Shown here in pieces: positions 46,312-57,975 of a DNA stretch of 64,000 bases. The stretch covers positions 68,282,345 to 68,346,344 of the forward strand of contig CM037781.1 in assembly GCA_021229015.1 (NCBI GenBank). The letters are read 5' to 3'. This stretch comes from Solen grandis (taxonomy: Eukaryota; Mollusca; Bivalvia; Adapedonta; Solenidae). Numbering within the stretch: position 1 is the stretch's first letter; every line of letters begins with the position of its first letter. Made by a program: the position numbers and the translations under genes. The notes under the pieces are model-generated. The model was given only the letters and a program-made list of their open reading frames with translations. It had not been told where the DNA came from and did not search any database.

Positions 46312-48600
46312 ACATTTTTTTCAGGTACCTATAATCAGGATCACCTCATTTATTTTCCTCATCAATAGGTGTGTGTGGTTCAAGGTCATCCCAGTTTACA
46401 CCGTACATAAATAGGCACAAGTTATATATAATTTATGCAATAAATAATCTGTAATAATATATAGGGTCTGTAAAAAAGGACAAGAAAAACATTTTTAAAC
46501 AAACAGAAAACATAAGGGGAAAACATATCCACTAAATATATATTTTCTATGAGTGAGTTGTCATGATTAAGATTTCATTTTCATTTTTTTCATGGTTACC
46601 AATTTAGATATTTGAGGCACAAGTCTTACAATCGACTATTTTTCTCTTTCTGCATTGCTAACTTTTGCAGATTTATAAATTTCCCAACCAAATTTAAACT
46701 GTTCATCATTGATTGGCAGTTTTTTATTTTTATTTTTCCGTTTTAGAAAAGATAATGTATCTTTTTAACTTTAAAAAGATAGTCTTTATATTTACATTTT
46801 TCATATATTCAAATATGAAATGTTACTATTGAGAAGTCCTATACTTTTTCATTTTAAAGAGAACCTGTAATTTTGGACAACTCCAGAATAAATGCAATAT
46901 CTTTTTTCTTCTATTGTAAAAAAGTACACTTCTTATATCTGGTTCTTGCATTTTGTACAACCAATAATTTTTACGCAATATATTTTTGTTTGTACCATTG
47001 AACATATGACTTTTTTGTTATTTGAAATGTTAGACTATAAAAAATCTTTCCATGGTGATGACAAATCAGAGTTATTTCTCGACTACTTGGAATATCATTA
47101 TTTGCAATAAGTTTTCTATAAACTTGTTAATTGTTATTCGCACCAACAATAATAACTGATTATTAGAAAATTTACTATGTTATTCATGATTACAGTTTTA
47201 CAGATAGATTAATATATATTTACTTTTATACTGAAAGCTTCATAATGTATAAAAGTAATTTAAACATCCTGTTTTTAAACAGTTAATTATGCATTTAAAA
47301 GTATCCTTTATTGTTCACAATATCTTAAACAAAAAACAAAATGTAATCTTTTATCATATTATAACTTTTCAAAACATTTATCCATTTTTTTTAAAATTTT
47401 TGATACAAGTTTAGTGAAGAAAAATTAACAAATGAAACATTGGCTGTTAACTGTATTACCATCTAAGTTTAAGTGAGTTGTTATAGTAAGTATATCAATG
47501 TTTGTCATCCCTCACAATAATCTTTACATGCTGTAGTACCTTTGATTTTTACAAAATCTGTAAACAATATATGTATATTTGCATTATCTTACAAGATGGT
47601 GTTGGTAAAGGATTAAAGCAATGTGTTACATGTAACAGGGGAACGAACAAATAATTATTTTACTACAGTTATTTTACTAATGAGAGACAAATTTTACTTT
47701 TCCAAAATAAATTACATTTCTTAATTACCTCAATTATTTCAGCAAAATTAAATTCAACCATTTTTTAAAGGTTTATTTCAAAAATAATGTCAAGTAATTG
47801 GAATTGATTTGTTTCCCATTTGAGTTTCCATCTTCTCTTTATGTACTTTATTTCATTGAACCTTTCCAAACAGCATGTGTTTTATGAAAGTTTTTTTTTA
47901 AGTCCTGACTCTTGTGAATATTCATGTAAAATATCTGAAGTTGTAATTAGAGATTTTTTAGAACCGTTTCATAACAATGTAATCTGCAAACTGGGGAAAT
48001 TTATATTTTCTCCTTCAATTAATAAACCTTTAATATCTTTACATTTTTGCAGCTAGTATTTCAGCAGATAACATTAAAATATACGCTGAAATCGGGTCAC
48101 CTTGCCAACAGCCTCGAGTGGTTATGAGAAAAGGATAAAAATTCATTTAATTGTATTTAATTATATTGCTAAATTAGTATTATATAAAATACTGAAAGCC
48201 ATCTTTTTAAAGAAGTAATAAAAAGGATATTACTATTTCTATAAAATAAAATGCTATTGAATCGAAGACCCTTTGAAAGTCTACTATAACAATCAAATAT
48301 GGGATTTCATTTTCCTCTGTAATTTGCATACTTTTAAATCATAATCTTGTATCTTTTCCGATAAACCTGCTTTTTACAAAATTGTTTGGCGCTTATTTGT
48401 AAACAATATTAATCCATGTAATACTCGTAGGTTTCTATTTTTTTTTATTTTTAATTCATGTAATGACACCTCGTTTTTGTGTAAAGGACAGTTGACCAAT
48501 ATCATAACCATAGTTTAAAGCTCGGGCAACAAACTGACATATTTTTTTCCACAAGTTAGAATTTAATCATTCTGGCCATTTTTTTAAATATTATTTAAAT
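46312..48600 (-). mobile_element. L1-like LINE, copy B, older and longer, with reverse-transcriptase remnants
   Basis: The 3' UTR (from 46312) matches copy A over several hundred bp (CCTATAATCAGGATCACC..., TTGGACAACTCCAGAATAAA). Further 5' on the minus strand are RT remnants: a fingers motif LSFTQKRGVI (near 48490), motif A VDFQRVFDSIAF (48240-48300), GCWQGDPISAYI (48080-48115), and a motif C reading QFADY in place of the expected FADD (47981-47994). Stops and frameshifts are frequent, so the copy is dead. No target duplication was found. The plus-strand frames in this interval are antisense shadows. Confidence 0.82.
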
Positions 48601-51129
48601 ATGGTTTCATTTTTCTGAACCTAAAACATAAAGCTTAGACAAAGCAGTGGTTACGAGCTGGTTCCTCAAAATTGAAATTGACGTCTCCATCCGCTGTTTC
48701 TATCATTGTTTTTATTTATTATTATTATTATTATTGTAGAATAAAATAGTTTATTTTATGGCAAAAGGTCAAACTGTAACAGCCAGATGCATTTGAGAAC
48801 AAATTTCGAAGAAAAAAAAAGCTAACATTGCGCCCCAGGCTAGCCTAGAAAAGTCCTTCATTTAAATGACAATGTCCCACATCACACTACTTCCTCTTGA
48901 GTACAGTTTATCATTTCCTTCAAATGGCAATTTTGATCCCATCCATACAACAGTCCAGACATGTTTCGAGATATGATCAAGGTCTTCAGACAGAATACAA
49001 AAGCTCCCAAAAATGGCAAAAATATATAGATGTAGGTAGAAAAAATACTTCGAAAAAAGAATAGACTTTTTCAAGAAAGAACAAAAATTCTGGGTATTTT
49101 CCGACAACAAATCGTATAAATATCTGTGATAATTACGGAAGAATAAAGAACACAATAGTTTCTGTAGTCCGTCTTTTCAAGAGTGTTTTGTATGTAAAGA
49201 CTTGTCAGGCAAAAAAAACAACAAGAATTTATAGATCATGTTCACTGAAACTACAATAATCATCTGTTGTAAAGGATGATGTCACCTGTGTTTATTGCAC
49301 AGACGTAATACCATGTACTATCCAGATGACTTGTCAGTAAACATCATGTCAAGGATTTGCCGAATATATATATTTTTTATTTATTTTGCATACAAGGATA
49401 TGGTACATTAAGTCAAGCGTATTGTATTTCAGTGTTCCATGTCCCTCGGCTAAAAGTGTATTATTTCTTTGTATTCCTTGACAATCCTTTTCTTATTTAT
49501 ATCAAGTTTGAATGTTTTGGGAATTAGTTCAATCTGTATTGATGTTGACATATTCGTTTTTGCTGGGAAGAAGTTGTCTGCTATTTGACATGGCATATCT
49601 CATAATACATTCTTTACAACAAATATGACTGAGTCAATTGGGAATTTGAGGTCGTAAGTTCAATTTGATACCTATGTCATTAAATCGCTATGGCACATGT
49701 AACAATTTATGAATATGTTCCCTGTAAAGATAAAGCAATAATCAGACTGTCGGACAGGACGTATTGGTGAACAAGCATTGCTGTATTGCCACCTTATCTC
49801 AAAGAATCAGAAAGGTTCAAACATGTATATGGGTAAAAAAGGCGAGATGATTCAACATAGAAGGAAAGAATCAGAAAAGTAAATACAAAATGCGATGTTT
49901 AACTTGACTCCTATATAGACATGACGTAATATTAAGGTAGACCACACCATCCAGATATAGATCAAGTATTAGATTGTGTTTCAGAATTATTAAATGTACA
50001 TAATAACCAATGATTAGTTATTTTTCATCTCATCTCTGAAAAAAGTTGTTTAAGAACTGTGTTACCTCCAGATGAAAGTTCTAATTTGACCTGGGGAAAA
50101 GAATAACGGTGATCATGAACCATTTTATTGTTTCTATAAGAATACGACAGTGCAAAAAAGATACTTGTAAATAAATGACTTATAAGTCAGTTATAAAATA
50201 AATCATTTAAACTGTTTATTGATAGGCGAGTATTAATTGTTTTTATTTAAATGCATTTAATATCATTTTTTTGTATGGAATGTATAAGTGATAAATCTAA
50301 TAAACTGATTCTTTGAAATCATTGAACTATTTTTTACACATTTCAATTCTAAAAATGACGTACTTGCTGTTTAACCTTCTGCTTTCTAAAATAAGATTAC
50401 CCGGGTTACCGCCAATCATCGATATTCGAAAGTTTCATAACTATTTTGCATGGTATTAAACACTTATCAGGCGGAAGGGTAACATCGGCTACCGCCTCGG
50501 TTACTTATGTTTAGTCTGTCGACAGATTACGGAATAAAATGAACTTATTTTTCTAATAATTATTCTTTTTACGAAGATCAAAACATATCTCTTCTATTCT
50601 ATTATATGAAGAAAACAAAGTGATGAGTTCACTAAAATGATAATAATTTTGGTCTGATGGACATACACTACGGCGTTCTTTTTAGACTAATTACATATAA
50701 ATCCATGAGGTCAATCTCCTAAGATACGTAGCATAAAAGTAACAACAGTTTCTAAGTTACAACAACTGATATTGAAAAGATAAGCGCTGAATTTATCGTA
50801 ATTATGGTGAATTTGATAGCATGTTCAAGCGATGTCAATATATCCAATGCTATAAACCCACTTTGACTTGCTTGAATATCGATCATAACTAGGTAGATAA
50901 ACTTATAATTTTTTAAATGGACCGCTTAGAATAAGCACATTGTCCCTCTGTCACGTTCCTCTCTCTCTCTCTCTCTCTCTTTCCTGTAGAAATTAATACA
51001 ATGAAAATGAATTTGAATAGTTTGATATTATTGTATATATTGTATGTGTATGTATGTGTGCATATGTACATAATTTAAACAGTTTCTTGACAGGGTACAT
51101 GACTATTTATTCCTGGCTGAGGAAATTCA
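48601..51129. other. Intergenic stretch
   Basis: No gene is recognised. Short (TTA)n at about 48716-48735 and (CT)n at 50959-50980 are present. Confidence 0.45.
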
Positions 51130-51893
51130 TGTCATGATGAAATGATCTTTCTAGTCCGGGAATATGTAGTCCTGTACCCTGTAAGGAATGCTTTTTTGCA
51201 GAGAGTGACCCAAGATACACCATTGCAAATATTACTATTAAATCAGGCTAATACTTTTGAACAAGAAGATTTTTCAAATGTTTGCTATATGCATGGTAAA
51301 AGGAAAACCGACTACGGATCCAAATGATTTAACATTTTTTTGAAGAAGAGAGTTAGACATGGAAGAATCGTGCTAAATACATTGAAATTCAGCCAATACA
51401 TTAAAAAAAATCCGGAAAACGGGCATCGCCCCCTAGCGGCCATGTTTTAAGACGAAAAATCATCTTACAAATCTTGGAATAGAGTTTTCCAAGGTACAAC
51501 TGTGCCAAATCATATTAAAATCCGGCCAGTACGTTTGGACTTAAATATTTGTTCAAGTTTGTACTATATGCATATAAGGTAATCGGGCACTGCCACCTGA
51601 AGGTCTTATTTATCTACGGATCCAAAGTCGTTTAACAATCATTATAGAGAATGAGCCACGCAAACTCAATTCCAAAACACTTTGGAATATAGTCAGAACG
51701 TTTTGGCAAATAGAATTTTGTAGTTTTGCAGTATCTTTTGCAATTAGATTTCTGCATGTCAAAAGGAATATTCCTGTAAAGATGTACGAAAATTGTCCCA
51801 TTATTTAAGGAAATGTCAACGGACGACTGTTGTCAAACGCAGGACATTCATCGGTCACAATAGCTCACCTTTGAGTCAAGTGAGCTAGAATAG
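51130..51893 (-). mobile_element. Degenerate relative of the AGCTCAC-hairpin elements
   Basis: The high-coordinate end has a hairpin TAGCTCACCTTTGAGTCAAG / TGAGCTA (51861-51889). Internally, CGCCCCCTAGCGGCCATGTT at 51428 parallels the CATGGCCGCCAGGGGCGG motif of the 319-bp units. Two or three related internal blocks (GGATCCAAATGATTTAAC, GGATCCAAAGTCGTTTAAC) suggest an eroded tandem unit. No coding content. The low-coordinate end is not certain. Confidence 0.45.
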
Positions 51894-52004
51894 ATAAAAA
51901 CTAAAGGAATGTAGTAAAACTCAGCTATAAACAGCAGGGATAGCTATATTATGTTCGATGACCATGATGTATAGGTGAAACAAAGAAAAACATTATTTAT
52001 AATA

Positions 52005-53240
52005 CACGAGGGTCATCCGTAAAGTTCGTTGACAGTTGTTTTTATACAAAAAAGAAGTGACATGTTCACAATTTCCACAACACGAAACGCACTTGCTGTG
52101 CCTGACCACCACTTGATGGTAAACGTCTCGGTGCCACTCCAAATCACACCACTTCACAAACGTTCGGACTGCATTCTGAATGTCTGTGGTGCCCGTAAAT
52201 CGCCTGTCGCCTGTCAGAAACACCGCGTAGTCCATAGACGCAAGATCCGGTGAACATAGACTGTCGTCAAGCAGCTCCCGACCACAAATATAACGGTAGG
52301 GATTGTTTCAATGACCCTGTTTGGGCGCGATTTTTTGATGAAAGATCATAGACTCGTTGTCAATCTCTTTCCTCTTCATTCGGAAACCAGAATGTAGACA
52401 CCAAAAAGATTTGAATATAGCTGATTAATCAACAATAAAAAAAGCTTGAATATTGTTGTATGATTAAAATAAATAAATTGATTAATTAATGAACAATCAG
52501 ATAAAAAACAAAGCAATATTCAATTGCAAATACTTACATATCCTTTGATAGTAAGCAGTGTTGACTGTTCCACCGTGTTAACTCTATGTGACAGCAACAT
52601 TCCACTTCGGTCCATAATAAAGATAAACATATTCTGGGCAGATTTGGATACACGCGCTTTCTAAGGAGGAGGGGTTCCTGGTGTCTTCCATACTATAGAG
52701 TCCTGTTTCGTCTAGTGGTCGTAGTTATGGATCAACCTCTCATCGCATGGTCCAGAAATGTCTTGCCTTTACGCTCATAGCTTTCCGGGAATGACCGCGA
52801 TGTTGCAATTCGCCGCTCTCGCTCTTTCTCGGACAACAAATGCGGCACCCATCTAGCTGACAGCTTTTTCATTCCAAGTCTATCTGTTAATAAAATATGC
52901 ACACACGTATGCCCCAAGTCCAATTTCGGCAATTTCACTGACAGTTCTACGGCGATCTTCCCGAACTAAAGTACGAACACTTTCCACAGTAGCAGCATCA
53001 TGTGATGGTCGTCCTGTACGGGCATGATCTTTAATTGTGTATCTACCCTCGACAAAGCTCTTATGCCAACTGAATACAAGATATCTTAAAGCAGATACGG
53101 CATTGTTGGCACGTGATATGAATTTGAAGGCTTACGAAGGAGTCATTGAAGCTTTCACGCAGATTTTTATGACGGCGCGCAGCTCTGTGCGATCTGGCGT
53201 AGTCATTACGTTAGTTACGCATTACTTACATTTATCAACC
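52005..53240 (-). mobile_element. Decayed mariner-type (DD34D-like) transposon
   Basis: The low-coordinate terminus, ACGAGGGTCATCCGTAAAGT, is preceded by TA-rich sequence and resembles mariner inverted ends. The opposite terminus is not recognisable. The interior is a minus-strand transposase pseudogene (52030-53206). An AT-rich stretch of about 117 bp (52421-52537) interrupts it, with GTAAGT at one edge and TTAATCAG at the other. Confidence 0.8.
52030..53206 (-). pseudogene. Mariner transposase pseudogene
   Basis: Reading on the minus strand from an ATG at 53206: the N-terminal HTH region has ELRAVIKICVK and VFSWHKSFVEGRYTI. Next is the linker GRPSHDAATVESVRTLVRED, then LGMKKLSARWVPHLLSEKE (about 52870). 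The catalytic part shows GDE (first Asp), then SIVWKTPGTPPP and KARVSKSAQNMF, a DNE remnant (second Asp) near 52360, and SPDLASMDYAVF (third Asp) near 52240. The end reads RHSKCVSCCGN. In-frame stops and frame changes occur throughout, so it is non-functional. The motif set is that of Mos1-like mariner transposases. Confidence 0.85.
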
Positions 53241-54390
53241 TGTTTAGAAAGTTATTAAAGTTACGTTTAAGTTATGACGCCAAAATATTGAACGAAACAT
53301 GTCATTACTTTCATTTGACATCACATAAAGTTCGGTGTAAATATCCCTTTCCATTTTTAAGATATTTACTCGTGCTTTGGGCAATCTAAAGTACAGATCT
53401 TCCTACGGTAAGATCTGAAGACGACCCATTTGAATTGTTCTCCTATGAGATTGGTTTTCCAGTAAAATCTATTTATATCTAAGCCAATCAGAGAACGTCT
53501 TTTAAAGAATGTATAATTTATGCATGATTGATTGAAAATGTCAAAATGAAATATGCAATATGTCATTTGCTGTTCATGTAAAATAAAAAAGAATGTAAAT
53601 AAAACAATTAAAATATGTCTTGGTTTGTTTCTTGATGAATATATCGAAATTTAGCCCCTTTCCGGTAATTACGGTACTTTTTGCTCTTACTGCAGTTTTC
53701 CTTAAAGCTTTTTTTGGAAAATTAAAAATGAACTGTATTTTATTATGAGTTTAATTTAGATTTTTGACAATCAACATTAATGTTTGGGCAATTTTACGCG
53801 CGACATTTACATCGCAAATTTATTCATTAAAATGTAAACAATATGTGGTTGTAATAGTTTGATCGACACCCATAATTTAAATATATACTTTTTCATCTCT
53901 TGACAGAATCAGACTTTTATCGATAAACCTTTCAAACGATTTAAACACATCGTCTTTATAGTGCAAATGCAGACGACTTTGTAGGAATCAACATTGACAA
54001 CAAGTTAGAGGATTATACAGTAGATTCTGAACACTTTTTTATGAATTTAGATAGAAACAGTGGTAACCCAATACACAATCAAGTCCGTTAATCTGCTACT
54101 TGTGTCAAAATTGATTTCATCATGAATTTCTTCCTTAAACTCAGTGACCCCGTGTATTGAAGGAGGGGTGTTTCAAAAGCGTTTTAACTGTTTCTCAATA
54201 TGAACAAATTCCAAGGCAGTCAAACTAGTTTAAATCTTATGTCAAGGTTTTTAAATATTGGCCTCTTAATTAATATTTATTTAATTTCCAAAAATGCCCT
54301 TTTCTTTCCACAGTTTATTTGGAAAATGGGCCTTTTTTTCAGATGCTTTGTTAATTCCCCTTTGAGCATGTCTTTTCTTCATGAAGAAAG
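53241..54390. other. Intergenic stretch, nothing recognised
   Basis: AT-rich. No coding exon, RNA gene or defined repeat identified. Confidence 0.4.
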
Positions 54391-54429
54391 TCAAAGGACT
54401 ATGTTCACTAAGTGGTAAAAATGGCCTAA
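54391..54429 (+). repeat. 39-bp sequence with a perfect inverted partner 3.5 kb away
   Basis: The 39 bases here (starting TCAAAGGACTATGTTCACTA) occur as a perfect reverse complement at 57937-57975. Neither flank extends the match. The pair could be termini of a 3.6-kb composite or two copies of one short repeat. Confidence 0.85.
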
Positions 54430-54589
54430 GCTCAGAAGTTAATGATTTTTGGACAAATAAGAAACAACACTTAACTGATATTAAAAATGATGATTTCATT
54501 CACATAAAACATTCTTCTGTCACCATGGCAACAAAGGTTGTAGTAATGTTTTGGTTACGTTTGCCGAAGTTTTCCGAGTTGTAATTTTG

Positions 54590-55200
54590 TTTTGGATGGT
54601 CAGATTTTAACATAAATTTGTAAAAATGTTCACTGTGGTGTAAAAGTGTGTTACGTAAAATGAACTGATGGGTTCTTTAAGGTCAAAAATATGTAAAATT
54701 CTGATTTTCCGGTGATAGTTTAGCTTAGCCATGGATTCTCATGCGTTACCAGATTTTAGCAGAAATTGGTAAAAATGTTCACTATGATGTGAAAGTATGT
54801 CAGATAAAAACTGATGGATTATTCAAAGTCAATGTCACCAGTGAAGGTCAAAATTGTCAAAACCATGTAAAATTCTGATTTTCCGGTTGATAGTTTGGTC
54901 ACGAGTTTTCAGAATTTAACAGAAATTTGTATATTTGTTCCATATGGTTTGACAGTATGTCAAGTACATGGACCTGTGGGTACTTCATTGTTAAGGTCAT
55001 CATTAAACGTCAAATTTGTCAGAAACATGTGAAATTATGATCTTCCGGGTTGTAGTTTAGTTATGGTTTTTCTAATTTTACCATAAATTGGTATTCATAT
55101 TCAATATGATGTGACAGTTTGTCATTTAAAACAAATGGTGGATACTTCAAGTTAAGGTCATTTCTCAAAGTCATAGTGTTCAAAATATGTGAAATGTTTT
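54590..55200. repeat. Four diverged tandem units of about 150-165 bp
   Basis: Related starts occur at about 54602 (CAGATTTTAACATAAATTTG), 54751 (CAGATTTTAGCAGAAATTGG), 54910 (AGAATTTAACAGAAATTTG) and 55073 (TAATTTTACCATAAATTGG). Each is followed by RTGTKACAGTWTGTCA-like and GAAATTCTGATTTTCCGG-like blocks. The array is old and non-coding. Confidence 0.65.
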
Positions 55201-55750
55201 TTTGTGTGTGCAAAATAACTTTGAAATTTGTTGCTGGCTTTTAAAGATAAGTTACATATTTAGCAATGAGATCTCCTTTTTCAAAATGTTTACAAAAGCT
55301 TGTCCATCTGAATTAATCTCTTTAGGTGATTTGTTTAATTACCTGTACGAATGAATACATGTATGGCCATAATTTTCATTTCAACAACATCTCTAACATA
55401 AACTCTAGGCCAAAAAAAAAAAAGTTCCGTTTCTGGTCTTTAGCCAGAAAAAAAAGAGCGTCGGTAGGTAGGGATATAATGAAAGTAATGTGTCTATGAA
55501 GTCTCATCAAATTAAAAAAAAATCTGAGTGCCACAAACTGCACAATCAGACCCAATGACTTTCAAACCATTACTCTTACTCAAAGAGTTTTGTCGATATG
55601 CGCTACACATGTCTTTTTGATGAACAGAAGGTTTAAAAGACTCACTTAGTAATAGTTATTATAAACCCCCTTTAAAAAAAGTTGATATGAAATGACAACT
55701 TATTTGTCATATTCCATATTTTCACAATTTCATATGCATATACTATAAAC

Positions 55751-55768
55751 GGGGGGGGGGGGGGGGGG
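55751..55768. repeat. Poly(G) tract, 18 G
   Basis: An uninterrupted run of 18 G in an otherwise AT-rich region. Its exact length is prone to sequencing error. Confidence 0.9.
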
Positions 55769-56104
55769 ACATAAATATTCACTCAAATCTGTGTTTAAAC
55801 AAACTGATATGAATATTTGAAAAAATATTATATACTAGTATGCAGGAGAACATCAACCATGACCATAGCTGTATGAAAAAATAATGAGACTGTTAAGTTC
55901 CTGCCCATAATCCGATGATTAGAAAACAGGTGTACACTTCAGTTATATTTAGAATATGCTGCCTTTTATAGTGTTATGTGTGGACAGACAAATTCAAATA
56001 TTTAGTCTTCAACTGTACTGGATTTTTTCTTGGTATCATAATCATAAATATCAATAAATTAAGCAGCATTTCCCTACTTTTTTTATTGGTGTTGTTTTGG
56101 AATT

Positions 56105-56337
56105 TACCTCGCTGCAACCGTATTACAATCATATAGCGACATCTAGCTCTTACATGTTCAGGAAGATCTCAATCACACAACAGCACTGGATTAAAACCAC
56201 AGACCAACCATAACTCAGCTGGAAGGTTTTGTCGCATGTAATATCCACTTGACTCTGACTGGATTCGAACCAGCGGCCTTTAAAGCCTGAGTGGTATTAA
56301 GTCACCAACTTCACCTGCTAGGCCACAGGGACCCTGA
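56105..56337 (-). mobile_element. tRNA-derived SINE, family B, diverged
   Basis: The reverse complement carries a head with the B box GGTTCGAATCC (56260-56270) and the body CAGCTGAGTTATGGTTGGTC, followed by AGAGCTAGATGTCGCTATAT. It is about 233 bp long, like the other family B copies, but with more substitutions. No clear target duplication. Confidence 0.7.
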
Positions 56338-56489
56338 GTACTGGTGTATCGCATTTGTCAGATGCTCAGCTTGTTGCTCATCATGTAAGTGCATGTAGTT
56401 CAATGATTGGCCCATCGTCGGATACTCATGGCTGCCTATTTAATTTTACTTCATGTCAGCTATGTATGGAGGGCAACGGATAAATCCCT

Positions 56490-56700
56490 CGGGTTTTCGA
56501 TGCTTAGTGTGGTATCGATCATGGTACATGATTGGGGCATGATATCACCATAAGACAAACTTAAAAAAAATCTATATAGAGAGGTCGATTTTCTCAAAGG
56601 ACACTTTTTGTTCTGAATATCAGGGTCCTGTGGTCTCACGTAGACATTATGACTGAAATACTGTTAGTTGAGCAGTAACCCACACAAAAAGCATTTACAA
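56490..56700 (+). mobile_element. SINE-like 3' fragment
   Basis: CACGTAGACATTATGACTGA, then AATACTGTTAGTTGAGCAGT and AACCCACACAAAAAG, parallels the shared 3' tail of families A and B (GACTGAAATACTGTCAGGGA...). The head cannot be identified. Confidence 0.35.
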
Positions 56701-57603
56701 CATGTTTTGCGTACATCTTGTGTTCTAGTTATACTTGTTTATTTTAGCTATTGATAAAGTTTTTAATGTCTTTAAAAAAGATTCAAATGAGTTTTGCGCT
56801 TAATCTACTACCAGAGTGATAGACCCAACTACTCAATCTAAAACAAACAAACAAAAAACAATACACAACAGGTTCCTTCAGAATGTTACAGACTTTACAC
56901 AAAAGGGTTAACATGGATCTACACTAATAATTATTATTCAGAAGAGAACAGTGTGTAATATTCAGTGTGCATATGCACATTTCAACAGTCAAAAGATATT
57001 TCGGCTAGTGTCATACTATAAATGAAATAAAAAGAGTAAATCTACCGGGGTATACAACATTTTTATTTTGGTCAGATACAGATATTGTCTTTTATCATTC
57101 CAGGCGCGAAGTAGAAGTTTAGTGTTTATTTCTTTGTTCTTTCTTTCATTGTTCTTAGAGTTTCAACTATTTCTAATAGATGAGTGAGAGGTGAGTTTGT
57201 TTCGGGTGATTCTATTTACCTTTAAGTTTAAGACACGGTGTAATGTCATCATCAACGACTCAAATAAACCGCCGTGTAAAATATTAAAATCAATTGTATC
57301 TACCCAACTTTTGTAAATACATGTACACATCTAAAAATAGATTCGAGTACACAATGAACATGCCTTTATGTATATCCTCTGCTGTTTCGACCGTTTTGTC
57401 ATGGATTACCATGTTTCTATGATCTTACATAAGTTAAATATGTCGAACTATTCAGAGAAACATTTAAAATACAATGATAATGTTTACATAATAAAAGATG
57501 AGCGAAAATAAAATCGTTAAAATACATCTATATCATCTTCTTTATAAACCGGTGAAGATAAAAGGCATAAAGCCGTTACGCGTCTCTAATCATAATTTGT
57601 TGA

Positions 57604-57722
57604 AATTCATATTGGCCGCATGCTTCGACAGACAAGAAAATTTTACAGAATAAAGATTTATCATTTAGGTATACATACATGGAAAGTGTCTTGTTTGTCG
57701 AAGCATGCGGCCACATTGAATT
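57604..57722. repeat. 34-bp-arm inverted repeat (hairpin)
   Basis: The arm at 57604-57637 contains GGCCGCATGCTTCGACA and pairs with 57689-57722 (TGTCGAAGCATGCGGCC), with about four mismatches and a 51-bp loop. The surrounding 75-codon frame (57620-57847) spans it and is likely incidental. It could be a short foldback element or a structured transcript. Confidence 0.75.
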
Positions 57723-57936
57723 CATCGTATCATAAGATGACATCAGCTAATATTTCGTACAAAACGCGTGTAAATTACGGTTCAATGGATTTCAACAGGT
57801 ATTTTCAAGCAAATATTTTGTTCAACCTGACAAATGATAAATACTGATTATATCCGTTTTCGGTGATTTAAGGTTTGTTGCGTATGGTAAAGATTGAAAA
57901 AGACTTCTTAAATGCATTTTAATTTTCCCGAAAAGT

Positions 57937-57975
57937 TTAGGCCATTTTTACCACTTAGTGAACATAGTCCTTTGA
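57937..57975 (-). repeat. Inverted partner of 54391-54429
   Basis: A perfect 39-bp reverse complement of 54391-54429. Confidence 0.85.

Noticed and set aside
47820..48056. Plus-strand 78-codon open frame
   Set aside because: It is antisense to the LINE reverse-transcriptase remnant, whose motifs are readable on the minus strand.
52029..53258. Plus-strand open frames in the 52-53 kb interval (52029-52253, 53037-53258)
   Set aside because: They are antisense shadows of the mariner transposase pseudogene.
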